DNA of 64,000 bases from Mesorhizobium sp. CAU 1732 (GCF_039888675.1 NZ_JBDQQR010000001.1:3038001-3102000), one strand, 5' to 3'. Positions 40,881 through 50,056 are shown, counted from the stretch's first letter. A program made the numbers and translations. Notes: generated from the sequence alone by a model not told the origin.

Positions 40881-43259
40881 GTGAACATTCTAGAACGATA
40901 CCACGCGATGGAATACGGACTTGCGCCCGAAGCGCGCGGCGAAGCGGATGCCTGGCTGAAGGCGCGCGATTTCGGCGCCTCGCTGTTCATCGGCGGCGAG
41001 TGGAAGGCTGCGAAGTCGGGCAAGACTTTCGATGTCAGCGACCCGTCCAGCGGCAAGCTCCTGGCCAAGATTTCCGATGCCGGCGAAAGCGACATCGACG
41101 CAGCCGTCGCGGCGGCACGCAAGGCGTTGCCGAAATCGCAGGCGGCTTCCGGCTATGAGCGCGCGCGCATTCTCTATGCGATCGGGCGCGCCATGCAGCG
41201 CCATGCGCGGCTTTTCGCGGTTCTGGAATCGATCGACAACGGCAAGCCGATCCGTGAGAGCCGCGACATCGACGTGCCGCTGGCGATCCGCCACTTCATC
41301 TATCATGCCGGCTGGGCCCAGAACCTTGCGAAGGAATTTCCGGGCGCGTCAGGCGTCGGCGTCGCGGGCCAGATCATCCCGTGGAACTTCCCGCTCCTGA
41401 TGCTGGCCTGGAAGATCGCGCCGGCACTTGCGACCGGCTGCACGGTGGTGCTCAAGCCGGCCGAGTACACGCCGCTGACGGCGATCCTGTTCGCCGAGAT
41501 TTGCGAGCGTGCGGGCGTGCCGAAGGGCGTCGTCAACATCGTCCATGGCGGGCCAGAAGCAGGTGCGGCCATCGTCAACCATGACGGCATCGACAAGATC
41601 GCTTTCACCGGCTCGTCGGAAGTCGGGAAGATCATACGCCGCGCGACGGCCGGCTCCGGCAAGAAGCTGTCGCTGGAACTCGGCGGCAAATCCGCCTTCA
41701 TAGTTTTCGAGGATGCGGACCTCGATTCGGCGGTCGAAGGATTGGTCGACGGCATCTGGTTCAATCAGGGCCAGGTGTGCTGCGCCGGCTCGCGCCTGCT
41801 CGTGCAGGAAGGCGTGGCTGAAGCTTTCATCGCCAAGGTCAAGGCCCGCATGGGCAAGCTTCGGCTCGGCGATCCGCTCGACAAGAACACGGATATCGGT
41901 CCGCTCGTCGATCGCACCCAACTCGATCGCGTGAAGGGTCTCGTCGCCGAGGGCGCGCGCCAGGGCGCCGAATGCTGGCTGCCGCAGGGCGAGGTGCCGG
42001 CGACCGGCTGGTATCATCTGCCCGTCCTGGCGACCAACGTCGCGCCGTCGAACATCCTCGCGCAGGAAGAGGTCTTCGGACCGGTCCTCGCGACGATGAC
42101 GTTCAGGAACACCGAGGAAGCGATCGAACTCGCCAACAACACCCGCTACGGTCTGGCGGCCTCCGTGTGGAGCGAGAACGTCAACCTCGCTCTGCATGCC
42201 GCTCCACAACTCAAGGCAGGCGTCGTCTGGGTCAACGGCACCAACATGTTCGACGCTGCCTGCGGCTTCGGAGGCTACCGCGAAAGCGGGTTCGGCCGCG
42301 AAGGCGGGCGCGAGGGCCTGATCGAATATCTCGCACAGCCGAAGTCGAAATCCGCGCTCATCACGGCGCTTGAAGCACCCGGCGGCTCCGGCGAGCGCGG
42401 CGACGGCGCCGGCGATTTCATCGACCGCACGCCGAAGCTCTTCATCGGCGGCAAGCAGGTGCGCCCTGACGGGGCCTATTCGATGGCCGTCCATGATCGA
42501 AAGGGGCGGCCCCTCGGCGAAGTCGGGCTCGGCAACCGCAAAGATATCCGCGAGGCCGTGTCGGCTGCCCGCGGCGCCAAGGGTTGGTCAGGCGCCACCG
42601 CCTACAACCGCGCGCAGGTGCTCTATTTCCTCGCCGAAAACCTGTCGGCGCGGGCGGATGAATTCGCCGCGAGGCTCACCCAGACCACCGGCGCATCGGC
42701 AAAGGCCGCGCGAGCGGAAGTGGATGCCTCGATCGAACGGCTCTTCGAGGCCGCCGGCATGGCGGACAAGTTCGAGGGCAGCGTCCACACGCCGCCGTCG
42801 CGCACTGTCACGCTGGCGCTGCATGAGCCGGTCGGCGTCGTCGGCATCGTCGCGCCGGACGAAGCGCCACTTCTGGGCATGATCTCGCTCCTGGCCCCTG
42901 CCCTCGCCATGGGAAACAATGTGGTGCTGGTGCCCTCGGCGCGCTGGCCGTTGCTGGCGACCGATCTGTATCAGGTGCTGGAGACCTCCGACGTCCCCGC
43001 CGGCGCGATCAACATCGTCACGGGACGCAGTGCCGAGCTCTGCAAGGTTCTGGCCATGCATGACGATGTGGACGGGCTCTGGGTCGTTGCGGACGAAGAT
43101 ACCTGCCGGACAGCCGAATTGGAATCGGTGGGCAATTTGAAGCGCGTCTGGACGTCCGGCGGAAAGGCAATCGACTGGACGGCACAGGAAGGCTCGGTCT
43201 CGACGTTCCTGCGGCGCGCCGTCGAGGTGAAGAACGTCTGGGTCCCGTACGGCGACTGA
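40881..43259 (+). CDS. Two-domain aldehyde dehydrogenase
   Basis: 792 residues, two ALDH-like domains in tandem. The first (about 30-490) is complete: IPWNFPLLMLAWKIAPALAT, FTGSSEVGKIIRRAT, SLELGGKSAFIVFED with the general base Glu, and QGQVCCAGSRLLV with the catalytic Cys. The second (about 515-790) has ALDH-like sequence (EPVGVVGIVAPDEAPLLGMI) but no recognisable catalytic Cys or Glu. The start is GTG 40881 with GGCGGAGGAG upstream. Acetaldehyde to acetate is the probable reaction from its deoC context. Confidence 0.9.
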   Translation: MNILERYHAMEYGLAPEARGEADAWLKARDFGASLFIGGEWKAAKSGKTFDVSDPSSGKLLAKISDAGESDIDAAVAAARKALPKSQAASGYERARILYAIGRAMQRHARLFAVLESIDNGKPIRESRDIDVPLAIRHFIYHAGWAQNLAKEFPGASGVGVAGQIIPWNFPLLMLAWKIAPALATGCTVVLKPAEYTPLTAILFAEICERAGVPKGVVNIVHGGPEAGAAIVNHDGIDKIAFTGSSEVGKIIRRATAGSGKKLSLELGGKSAFIVFEDADLDSAVEGLVDGIWFNQGQVCCAGSRLLVQEGVAEAFIAKVKARMGKLRLGDPLDKNTDIGPLVDRTQLDRVKGLVAEGARQGAECWLPQGEVPATGWYHLPVLATNVAPSNILAQEEVFGPVLATMTFRNTEEAIELANNTRYGLAASVWSENVNLALHAAPQLKAGVVWVNGTNMFDAACGFGGYRESGFGREGGREGLIEYLAQPKSKSALITALEAPGGSGERGDGAGDFIDRTPKLFIGGKQVRPDGAYSMAVHDRKGRPLGEVGLGNRKDIREAVSAARGAKGWSGATAYNRAQVLYFLAENLSARADEFAARLTQTTGASAKAARAEVDASIERLFEAAGMADKFEGSVHTPPSRTVTLALHEPVGVVGIVAPDEAPLLGMISLLAPALAMGNNVVLVPSARWPLLATDLYQVLETSDVPAGAINIVTGRSAELCKVLAMHDDVDGLWVVADEDTCRTAELESVGNLKRVWTSGGKAIDWTAQEGSVSTFLRRAVEVKNVWVPYGD

Positions 43260-43289
43260 GACGCGGGCGGACAGGGTCGGGGCATACGA

Positions 43290-43940
43290 ATGAGCGAGAT
43301 CGTCCTTCACAACTATTTCCGGTCTTCGACCTCCTACCGCGTCCGGATCGCGCTCAATCTGAAGGGTCTCGACTACCGCTACGTGGCGCATCATCTGCGC
43401 CATGGCGGCAACCGGTCGCCCGAATATCTGGCCATCAATCCGCAGGGTCTCGTGCCGACGCTGGTCTGGCATGACGGCACGGTGATCGCGCAGTCGATGG
43501 CGATCATCGAATTTCTCGACGAGACGCAGCCCGAGCCGCCGCTCCTTCCAGCCGATCCGGCGGGGCGCGCGCGCGTTCGCATGCTCTCGCAGATGATCGC
43601 CTGCGAGGTTCATCCGGTGAACAATCTGCGCATCCTCAACGCCTTGCGAAGCCGCTACGGCGCCGACGATGCCGGCATCGCCGAGTGGTTCCGCCACTGG
43701 GTCAACGAGACGTTCCAGCCGCTCGAGGCGATGCTCGCGCAAAGCCCGGACACGGGCACGTTCTGCCATGGCGACGGGCCGGGCATGGCGGATATCTGCC
43801 TCGTGGCGCAGGTGGCCAACAATTCGCGGTTCAACGTCGATATGACGCCCTATCCCACGATCGGCCGCATCCGCGACGCATGCATGGCGCTTCCCGCCTT
43901 TGCCGATGCCGCGCCCGCACGCCAGCCCGACGCCGAGTAG
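43290..43940 (+). CDS. maiA: Maleylacetoacetate isomerase (zeta-class GST)
   Basis: 216 residues. LHNYFRSSTSYRVRIALNLK contains the zeta-class SS-x-S-x-RVR active-site motif, followed by NPQGLVPTLVWHDG and SMAIIEFLDE (glutathione-binding). The C-terminal helical domain has FCHGDGPGMADICLVAQVAN. It converts maleylacetoacetate to fumarylacetoacetate in tyrosine/homogentisate breakdown. No hmgA or fahA is adjacent, so it stands apart from its pathway. Confidence 0.92.
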   Translation: MSEIVLHNYFRSSTSYRVRIALNLKGLDYRYVAHHLRHGGNRSPEYLAINPQGLVPTLVWHDGTVIAQSMAIIEFLDETQPEPPLLPADPAGRARVRMLSQMIACEVHPVNNLRILNALRSRYGADDAGIAEWFRHWVNETFQPLEAMLAQSPDTGTFCHGDGPGMADICLVAQVANNSRFNVDMTPYPTIGRIRDACMALPAFADAAPARQPDAE

Positions 43941-43968
43941 ACCCGGCACAAGAAAATCGCGCGGCCGC

Positions 43969-43993
43969 GGAATAATCCTTCACGGCCTCCGTT
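43969..43993 (+). promoter_or_regulatory. Candidate sigma-EcfG-type promoter before the Gly-rich gene
   Basis: GGAAT (43969-43973), a 16-bp spacer and CGTT (43990-43993) resemble the alphaproteobacterial general-stress promoter (GGAAC-N16/17-CGTT) with one mismatch. It lies about 95 bp before the Gly-rich gene ATG. Short motifs like this occur by chance, so the call is tentative. Confidence 0.3.
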
Positions 43994-44088
43994 CTCCACC
44001 CAATGCCGCATGACGACGAGGCGATTGTCTCGAACCGGCAGACCGCTCGCCGGGAAGCCGGCGGCGTCAGTGGAAACGGAGAAGTCAA

Positions 44089-44508
44089 ATGACAAACACG
44101 ATCAAAGACATGAACGCGTCCGTGGATGCCACCACTGCCGACGGTGACGTCTCGAAGGACCGTCGCCGCCTGCTCGGCATGCTCGGTCTCGCGGCAACTG
44201 CCGCCTACATCACTCCCACGCTGCTCTCAATGGACAAGGCGCACGCGTCCGGCGGTTCGGGCGGCGGGTCTGCCGGTGGCGGCGGTGGAAGCGGCGGCGG
44301 TGGCCGTGGCGGCTCCGGCGGCGGTGGTCGCGGTGGATCGGGCGGCGGTGGTCGCGGTTCGGGCGGAGGCGGCTTCGGCGGTCGTGGCTCGGGAGGTCGC
44401 AGCTTCGGCGGGCGTGGTTCGGGTGGCCGGAACTTCGGCGGTCGCGGATCGAGCGGTCGCGGCCCGGTCAACGCCCTCAACAACGCTTTCGGTCGCATCT
44501 TCCGCTAG
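44089..44508 (+). CDS. Exported Gly/Ser/Arg repeat protein, candidate modified-peptide precursor
   Basis: 139 residues. The leader (1-53) has a polar N-region, RRRLLGMLGLAATAAY (25-40, Tat-like) and an AHA cleavage site at 51-53. The mature part (54-139) is almost entirely Gly, Ser, Arg and Phe: GGGGRGGS-type units, then three copies of FGGRGSGGRx, then the tail NALNNAFGRIFR. GGAGAAG precedes the ATG. The neighbouring gene encodes a kinase-like protein fused to PqqD, the RiPP leader-binding fold, so Ser residues of the repeats may be modified. That role is inference; it may instead be a structural cell-surface protein. Confidence 0.8.
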   Translation: MTNTIKDMNASVDATTADGDVSKDRRRLLGMLGLAATAAYITPTLLSMDKAHASGGSGGGSAGGGGGSGGGGRGGSGGGGRGGSGGGGRGSGGGGFGGRGSGGRSFGGRGSGGRNFGGRGSSGRGPVNALNNAFGRIFR

Positions 44509-44519
44509 GCAAATCGAAC

Positions 44520-44554
44520 CCCATCGGGGCGGCACTATCCGCCGCCCCGATGGG
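44520..44554 (+). terminator. Strong intercistronic hairpin between the Gly-rich gene and the kinase/PqqD gene
   Basis: A perfect 14-bp GC-rich stem, CCCATCGGGGCGGC (44520-44533) and GCCGCCCCGATGGG (44541-44554), encloses a 7-nt loop and is followed by TTT. It starts 12 nt after the first gene's stop and ends 27 nt before the second gene's ATG. It should act as a partial terminator or attenuator, giving more Gly-rich product than kinase/PqqD product, as is usual for RiPP precursors. Confidence 0.75.
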
Positions 44555-44581
44555 TTTCGCGTATCAGAGGAGGCAACGCCG

Positions 44582-45790
44582 ATGCTGCTTCAACTCCAGG
44601 GGCTCCCCGCCCGGATCGAATTCTGCCCGGACTCGAGCGTCGTGGCCGACGGTGTGAGCGCAGTCCTGACCGGCTGGCCAATGTCGAAGCAGGCTTCAAA
44701 CGACAGCGAGCCGGCCTTCATGCGGATCTTTCGCGACGGCTCGGACACGATCGTCCGCAGGACCGATTGCGCGTGGGAAACCCGCGAACCGAGCCATGTG
44801 AGCGCCGTATGCTCGGCGATCGTCGAGATCGTCGAGGCCTACGTCACGCAATCCGACCGGCTGGGGGCTTTGCACGCAGGCGCCGTGGCGTTCGATGGCC
44901 GGCTGGTGCTGTTCCCGGCATCCACGCGGGCGGGCAAGAGCACATTGATGACACGGCTTGCTGCCGGCGGGCATAAGGTGTTTTCCGACGATCTTCTGCC
45001 CATCGAACTTTCGACCGGAATGGGCATCTCGACGGGCTGCCTGCCGCGCCCGCGCCTGCCGCTTCCGGCCAACGCCACGCCGGAATTTTCATCCTTCGTG
45101 CAGGATCATCTGCACCTGACGGACGGCTACTTCGGCTATGTCGATCCGGGGCCAGCGTCTCGCGCGACATTTGGCGAAGGCCTGCCCGCTGGTGCAGTCG
45201 TGTTGCTGTCTCGATCCGAGACGCCGTGCGATGCACGCATGGAAGCGGCCACGCCTGAACAGGCCCTCTGGGCGCTCGTTTCGCAGGAAACCCGCAGGGC
45301 TTTGCCGGCGGAATCCGTCCTCGATTCCTATCTCCACCTTGTCGGCGGCCTGAAATGCCTGCGGCTGCACTATTACGATCTCGAGGGCGCGGTGCGATGC
45401 CTCGAAGGAGCCTTCGCCAACTGGGATCTGGAAGATGGCTCAACGGCCAAGCCTGTCGACGCCATGCCTGCGGGCGACGAACTGGTCATCACGTGCAACG
45501 GCATCGGACCCATCTACCGCCACGCGCCGCAGACCATCCTGCGCACGGCCGGCACTGACGGCTTCCTCATCCGGCGCGAAACGAACGAAACGCACAATCT
45601 CAATCAGATGGGGTTGGCGATCTGGCGGGTTCTGGAGCAGCCGGTCGCGGTGCCGACGATCGTCGACCTGTTCGCGGAAGCGTTTCCCGATGTCGATGCG
45701 ACGATCATCGCCGCCGACATCGACGCCACGTTGAGCCGCATGCTGGAACTGGGCCTGCTCGTGGAGGACCTGAAGCAGCCCGCCTGTTAG
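44582..45790 (+). CDS. HPr-kinase-like / PqqD (RRE) fusion protein
   Basis: 402 residues. The N-terminal half has the HprK-related kinase pattern: LGALHAGAVAFDGRLVLFPA, a P-loop TRAGKSTL (K119), and HKVFSDDLLPIEL with the acidic pair at 136-137. The C-terminal 75 residues fit PqqD: NETHNLNQMGLAIWRVLEQP then a helix-rich end LSRMLELGLL. PqqD folds bind RiPP leader peptides, and HprK-like kinases phosphorylate lasso-peptide precursors. Kinase and leader-binding parts joined in one chain next to a Gly-rich exported protein suggest a dedicated modifying enzyme. GGAGG precedes ATG 44582. Activity is unproven, and the P-loop departs from the usual G-x4-GKS. Confidence 0.85.
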   Translation: MLLQLQGLPARIEFCPDSSVVADGVSAVLTGWPMSKQASNDSEPAFMRIFRDGSDTIVRRTDCAWETREPSHVSAVCSAIVEIVEAYVTQSDRLGALHAGAVAFDGRLVLFPASTRAGKSTLMTRLAAGGHKVFSDDLLPIELSTGMGISTGCLPRPRLPLPANATPEFSSFVQDHLHLTDGYFGYVDPGPASRATFGEGLPAGAVVLLSRSETPCDARMEAATPEQALWALVSQETRRALPAESVLDSYLHLVGGLKCLRLHYYDLEGAVRCLEGAFANWDLEDGSTAKPVDAMPAGDELVITCNGIGPIYRHAPQTILRTAGTDGFLIRRETNETHNLNQMGLAIWRVLEQPVAVPTIVDLFAEAFPDVDATIIAADIDATLSRMLELGLLVEDLKQPAC

Positions 45791-46254
45791 GCTGCAATCA
45801 GCAACACCAGCGTTTCCGCGACCAGCGCGGGACGCTCCTCGCCATCGATCTCGACGACGCAGGAACATTTCATCAGAAACTGGCCTGGCGACTTTTCATC
45901 GAAGGACATGAGCGTTGAGCGCAGCCGCACGCGCGCACCGGCCTTGACGGGCGACAGGAAGCGCAGCTTGTCCAGCCCGTAATTTATCGACGCGGACACG
46001 TCTTTGGGGCGAATGCCGATCTCGTATGACATGCCGGAAATCAGCGACAGCGTCAGGAACCCGTGCGCCACCGGCGCACCGTAGGTGCTTTCGCGCCGCG
46101 CCCGCTCGACGTCGACATGAATCCACTGCTCGTCGCGCGTGGTCGCTGCAAAGCTGTCGATCATCGCCTGGTCGATCTCGACCCAATTGGACACGCCCAG
46201 TTCCTGACCAGTCTTGCCCGCCAGGTCCGCTATCGTCAAAGTTTCGTCCGTCAC
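45787..46254 (-). CDS. MaoC-like (R)-specific enoyl-CoA hydratase
   Basis: 155 residues, hot-dog fold. The hydratase 2 motif is visible as [20 protein letters not shown] (Asp and His catalytic) with [18 protein letters not shown]. It starts at GTG 46254, overlapping the hydroxyacid oxidase stop (GTGA). It hydrates trans-2-enoyl-CoA to (R)-3-hydroxyacyl-CoA, which could feed polyhydroxyalkanoate synthesis; a phasin gene stands two genes upstream. It converges on and slightly overlaps the kinase/PqqD gene. Confidence 0.88.
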   Translation of the reverse strand: MTDETLTIADLAGKTGQELGVSNWVEIDQAMIDSFAATTRDEQWIHVDVERARRESTYGAPVAHGFLTLSLISGMSYEIGIRPKDVSASINYGLDKLRFLSPVKAGARVRLRSTLMSFDEKSPGQFLMKCSCVVEIDGEERPALVAETLVLLIAA

Positions 46255-47543
46255 GCCGTTGCCATCTCCTCGCACGCATCGACGATCGATGCGCGGCCGA
46301 GTTCGGATACGCTGGCGTAGCCGCACAGCGCAAGCGTCAAGTCGAGTTCGGCGATGACGTTGCGGATGACCTCGCGCACGCCTGCCTCACCCCCGATGGC
46401 AAGACCGTAGACATAGGGGCGGCCAAGCAGGACGGCCTTCGCGCCAAGCGCGAGCGCCTTTGCCACGTCCGCGCCGGAACGAATGCCGGAATCCATCAGC
46501 ACCGGGATGTCGCCGGCCGCCTTCACGACATGCGGCAGCATATCCAGCGTCGCGGCTTCGCCATCGACCTGCCGTCCGCCGTGATTGGAGACGATGATGC
46601 CATCCACGCCGTGCTCGCGCGCGAGCGCCGCATCGTCGGGATGCCGCAAGCCCTTGAGCAGGATCGGCAGCTTCGTCATTTCGCGAAGCCGGGCAATATC
46701 CGACCAGTTGAGGTCGGGCCGCGAATAGGTGGCGGTGAAATGCGCGGCGGCGGCGCGCATCTGGCCGAAACCGAGCCCGTGCTCCCTGCCCTTCGCGCGC
46801 AGCGTCAGCGCGGTCTTGAGAAGCCCGCTCCCTTTTGGCTTGACGCCCGTCTCCGGCGGCGATGCCGGAATGCGCGAAAGAAAGACGGGATCGCTGAGAT
46901 ACTGCGCCAGCCCCATGCCCCGCAGGAAAGGCAGCCAGCCGAGATCGAGATCGCGCGGCCGCCAGCCCAGAAGCGTCGTATCGAGCGTGACGACGATAGC
47001 CTCCGCACCACAGGCCTCGGCGCGCGACAGGAGCGAGCGGACGAAATCGTCGTCACTCGACCAGTAGAGCTGGAACCAGCGCGGCGCGTCGCCCATCGCG
47101 GACGCGCAGCGTTCCATCGCAACCGAGGCCTGGTTGGAGAATACATAGCCGATACCCTCGGCCGCCGCTGCCCGCGCAACGGCAAGGTCGGCATCCCGGT
47201 GGGCCATTTCCAGCACGCCGATCGGCGCAAGCAGGAGCGGCGCCTTGTGCGTCCGCCCGAGAAGCGACACCGAGAGATCGCGCCGGGCCACGTCGCGCAG
47301 GACACGCGGAACAAAGCGCCAGCGGTCGAACGCGGCACGGTTGGCCGCCATCGTCGCTTCCGAACCGGCCCCGCCGATGATGTAGGCGCAGGCCTCTCGG
47401 CTCATCGTACGCGCGGCTTTTTCCTCCAAGGCCGGGGGCGAAACGGGAACGAGCGGCCGTGCGCCGCCTGCCCCGGTCACATAGACTTCCATCTGCCGCA
47501 ACCGCCCCGGCTGCGACGCGGCCTGCCGACCGGCATCGCTCAT
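46251..47543 (-). CDS. FMN-dependent alpha-hydroxy-acid oxidase (LldD / lactate 2-monooxygenase class)
   Basis: 430 residues, longer than LldD (about 380) and nearer to lactate 2-monooxygenase. [20 protein letters not shown] opens the barrel, [15 protein letters not shown] and [20 protein letters not shown] carry the FMN-binding Lys, and [20 protein letters not shown] carries the catalytic His and substrate Arg. It oxidises an (S)-2-hydroxy acid, and acceptor and substrate are unknown. ATG 47543 is chosen by family alignment and gives the first sensible start. Confidence 0.87.
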   Translation of the reverse strand: MSDAGRQAASQPGRLRQMEVYVTGAGGARPLVPVSPPALEEKAARTMSREACAYIIGGAGSEATMAANRAAFDRWRFVPRVLRDVARRDLSVSLLGRTHKAPLLLAPIGVLEMAHRDADLAVARAAAAEGIGYVFSNQASVAMERCASAMGDAPRWFQLYWSSDDDFVRSLLSRAEACGAEAIVVTLDTTLLGWRPRDLDLGWLPFLRGMGLAQYLSDPVFLSRIPASPPETGVKPKGSGLLKTALTLRAKGREHGLGFGQMRAAAAHFTATYSRPDLNWSDIARLREMTKLPILLKGLRHPDDAALAREHGVDGIIVSNHGGRQVDGEAATLDMLPHVVKAAGDIPVLMDSGIRSGADVAKALALGAKAVLLGRPYVYGLAIGGEAGVREVIRNVIAELDLTLALCGYASVSELGRASIVDACEEMATA

Positions 47544-47565
47544 CTCATGTTCCCCCAGACTTGAT

Positions 47566-48003
47566 TCAGGATTTGTCGCGGCGATCGTAGCCCTCGCGAA
47601 TTTCCGCCATGCTTTCGCGGATGCGCGCGCGCAGGATTTCGATCGCATCCGTGCTGGATTGCCGAACGAGCTCAGCCACTTCGCCGGTGTTCTTCACAGC
47701 CGCCTCGAACCCCTTGCGTGCAAGGTCGGTCTGCTTCTCCACGAAAGCTTTCGGATCGCTCGGCGTTCCCATCGTCTGCGCGGTGTCGACGAAATCGCGG
47801 ATCGTCTCCTCCAGCATCTCGCGCTGGCGTGTCATGAGGGTCGTCGCGCCCGCCGATGCGGCTTTGGCGCTTTTCTCGAAGGCTTCGAGATTGCGTCGGT
47901 GATGCTCGATGATGCGCTCGATATCGACGTCCGGCATCTTCATATCGCGACCGATGCGCACGAACATGTCGACGATCGAGTTGGTTTCAGGATTCTTGGC
48001 CAT
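47566..48003 (-). CDS. Phasin family protein (PHA granule-associated)
   Basis: 145 residues, nearly all helix. The central block [20 protein letters not shown] then [17 protein letters not shown] and [20 protein letters not shown] match the phasin_2 family. Phasins coat polyhydroxyalkanoate granules in the cytoplasm. It is the first gene of the minus-strand unit with the hydroxyacid oxidase and MaoC hydratase. Confidence 0.87.
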   Translation of the reverse strand: MAKNPETNSIVDMFVRIGRDMKMPDVDIERIIEHHRRNLEAFEKSAKAASAGATTLMTRQREMLEETIRDFVDTAQTMGTPSDPKAFVEKQTDLARKGFEAAVKNTGEVAELVRQSSTDAIEILRARIRESMAEIREGYDRRDKS

Positions 48004-48072
48004 GGCGTCCTCCCTGTTTCCGGCCCCAATCGGTGCCGGCAGGCGGGAGTGTAGGCCAGCCCTATCCGCGCA

Positions 48073-49371
48073 TCAATTCGCGATCATCCGTTCGCCGACA
48101 TGCAGCGCAAGACCCGCAAGTCCGCCGATCAGCATGCCGTTGAAACGGATGTACTGAAGGTCGCGCCCGATATTGAGCTCGACCAGCCGCGTCAGTTGGA
48201 CGATGTCCCACTTGCGGACCTGGTCCGCGATGAACTGCGAAACGCCGCTCTTCTGGCTTTCGACGAAGGAGGCGAGCGCGACGACGAACCCTTGGTTCAT
48301 GTCGGCACGGATCTTGTCGTCGGAGGCAAGCTGGCGTCCCACTTCAACGAACATCTCGGCCAGTTGCTTTCGCACGAGCGAGCGTTCGGACTGGAGGTCC
48401 GTTTCGATGAAGGTGCGCAAACTGGTCAGGAAATCGCCCGCAAGGCCGCGCAGTTCGGGCCGCTTCAACAGGTCGCGCTTCAGGCGCTCGGCGCGCTTGG
48501 CGTAGTCCGGGGAGGTTCGCAGTTCGGCGATGAAGGTTTCGACGAAGCGATCGAACTCGCGCCGCATGGCGTGGTCGGGGTCGCCCTCGACATCCTCGAT
48601 CAGCGAGCCAGTCGACGCCACGATCTTGCGCAAGAGATACGCATCTGCCTTGAAGATGCGTGCGAGGCTCGGCAGTTCGTCCCTGATCTTGTCACGGATC
48701 GCGGCCAGCGCATCCTCGTCACGCAGGAGCCCGCCAAAGACGCGCAGCAACTCGTCGAAAAGCTGCTGGTGCCGTCGATCCGCCGTGAACGCGCTCAGCA
48801 TGTCGGCTGCGAACGGCGCGACCTGCACCTTTTCGATCTGCTCCGACACGCGTTTCGACACGAAGTCGCGCAGGCCGGACGCCTCCAGTCCGGCAAGTGC
48901 CTTGGGCGCCAGGCTGCCGACGAAGCGCGACAGGCCCGCCGATCGGCTTCGATCCGACAGCCAATCCGCGACGAGCCTCGCGAAATCGACCTCTTTGAAT
49001 TTTTCGCGAACAGGGCCCGGCGCCAGGAAATTCACCTCGATGAAGCGCCCGAGGTTGTCCGCGATGCGGTCCTTGTTGGCGGGAATGATCGCCGTGTGCG
49101 GGATCGGAAGGCCGAGCGGCCGGCGAAACAGCGCCACGACGGCGTACCAATCCGCGAGCCCGCCGATGGTCGCCGCCTCCGCAAATGCAGCCACATAGGC
49201 AAGCATCGGCCATCTGGCTTCACCGGCCCGCGCCGCCATGAATATGCAGAAGCACAGAGCGAGCGAACCCGTCGCGATCAGCTTGGTCCGGCGAAGCGCC
49301 GCGATCTTTTCGGTTTCGTCCCGTTCCAGCGCCCGTTGCCAGGTGCCGGTTTCCGATGCTGCGCCAACCAT
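48073..49371 (-). CDS. DUF445 membrane protein
   Basis: 432 residues. Two N-terminal membrane segments around ATGSLALCFCIFMAARAG and AYVAAFAEAATIGGLADWYA, then ALFRRPLGLPIPHTAIIPAN, the DUF445 signature. A long helical cytoplasmic or periplasmic middle follows, and a C-terminal segment QYIRFNGMLIGGLAGLALHV. Function of the family is unknown. ATG 49371 (MVGAASETG) is preferred to 49428. Confidence 0.87.
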   Translation of the reverse strand: MVGAASETGTWQRALERDETEKIAALRRTKLIATGSLALCFCIFMAARAGEARWPMLAYVAAFAEAATIGGLADWYAVVALFRRPLGLPIPHTAIIPANKDRIADNLGRFIEVNFLAPGPVREKFKEVDFARLVADWLSDRSRSAGLSRFVGSLAPKALAGLEASGLRDFVSKRVSEQIEKVQVAPFAADMLSAFTADRRHQQLFDELLRVFGGLLRDEDALAAIRDKIRDELPSLARIFKADAYLLRKIVASTGSLIEDVEGDPDHAMRREFDRFVETFIAELRTSPDYAKRAERLKRDLLKRPELRGLAGDFLTSLRTFIETDLQSERSLVRKQLAEMFVEVGRQLASDDKIRADMNQGFVVALASFVESQKSGVSQFIADQVRKWDIVQLTRLVELNIGRDLQYIRFNGMLIGGLAGLALHVGERMIAN

Positions 49372-49498
49372 GTGCTGCCCTTCACTGCTCAAATCAAGGC
49401 CGCGATCAGGCGCCGCCTCGATACGCAATGTGGGTGTTCAGCGGGGCAACGTCACGCTTCGTTCGAAAACCGCAGCGATTCCGGTGCTTCGGGCGCGC

Positions 49499-50056
49499 TC
49501 ACGGCACGCTTTGAACCGCAGCCCTCGGTGCACCCGCACCCGGCCGCGCAGGCAGGGGCGGCGCAGGCTCAAGCGCGATGACGCCGACCGTTTCGCCATG
49601 CTCGAACTTGAGCGACGCATTGAAGCGACGTGCAAGCCGCTTCATCGTTTCGTTCTGAGGGTGGGTGGTGACGCGAAGCCGCTCATAGCCGAAAGCGCGC
49701 GCGCTCTCGATCAGGCGCTCGAAGAGATGGCCGCCAAGGCCGCGATGCTGCAGATGCCGCTCCACGCTGAAGGCGATCTCGCCGGTTGGCTCGGACTCTT
49801 CCGGGCGTTCATGCAGTTCGGCCGCCCCAAACACCCGGCCACTTTCCACATAGCCGATGACGATCGTGCCATCGTGGAAGCAGCGATCCGCGTAGGCCGC
49901 CACGAATGCGTCGTTGCCGGGACCGTTGAATCGATCGCGCCTGCTCTCCGAATCGAGACGCAGAAGATGCGCCTTGAATTCGTGCAGTTCGGAATGCCTG
50001 AGCAGCCGGACAATGCCCGTCAGAGGCTCGGCAGCGCTAAAATGTGGATGGTGCAT
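49499..50056 (-). CDS. GNAT family N-acetyltransferase
   Basis: 185 residues. The acetyl-CoA loop is HRGLGGHLFERLIESARAFG (motif A), and FSVERHLQ is the preceding strand. The His-rich start MHHPHFSAAEP follows AGAGGA at the chosen ATG 50056. Substrate unknown. It is convergent with nothing and lies between DUF445 and the protease gene on the same strand. Confidence 0.82.
   Translation of the reverse strand: MHHPHFSAAEPLTGIVRLLRHSELHEFKAHLLRLDSESRRDRFNGPGNDAFVAAYADRCFHDGTIVIGYVESGRVFGAAELHERPEESEPTGEIAFSVERHLQHRGLGGHLFERLIESARAFGYERLRVTTHPQNETMKRLARRFNASLKFEHGETVGVIALEPAPPLPARPGAGAPRAAVQSVP

Noticed and set aside
44240..44500. Tandem Gly-rich repeat DNA as a possible CRISPR or minisatellite
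   Set aside because: The repeats keep reading frame and encode the Gly/Ser/Arg protein; there are no constant repeats with unique spacers.
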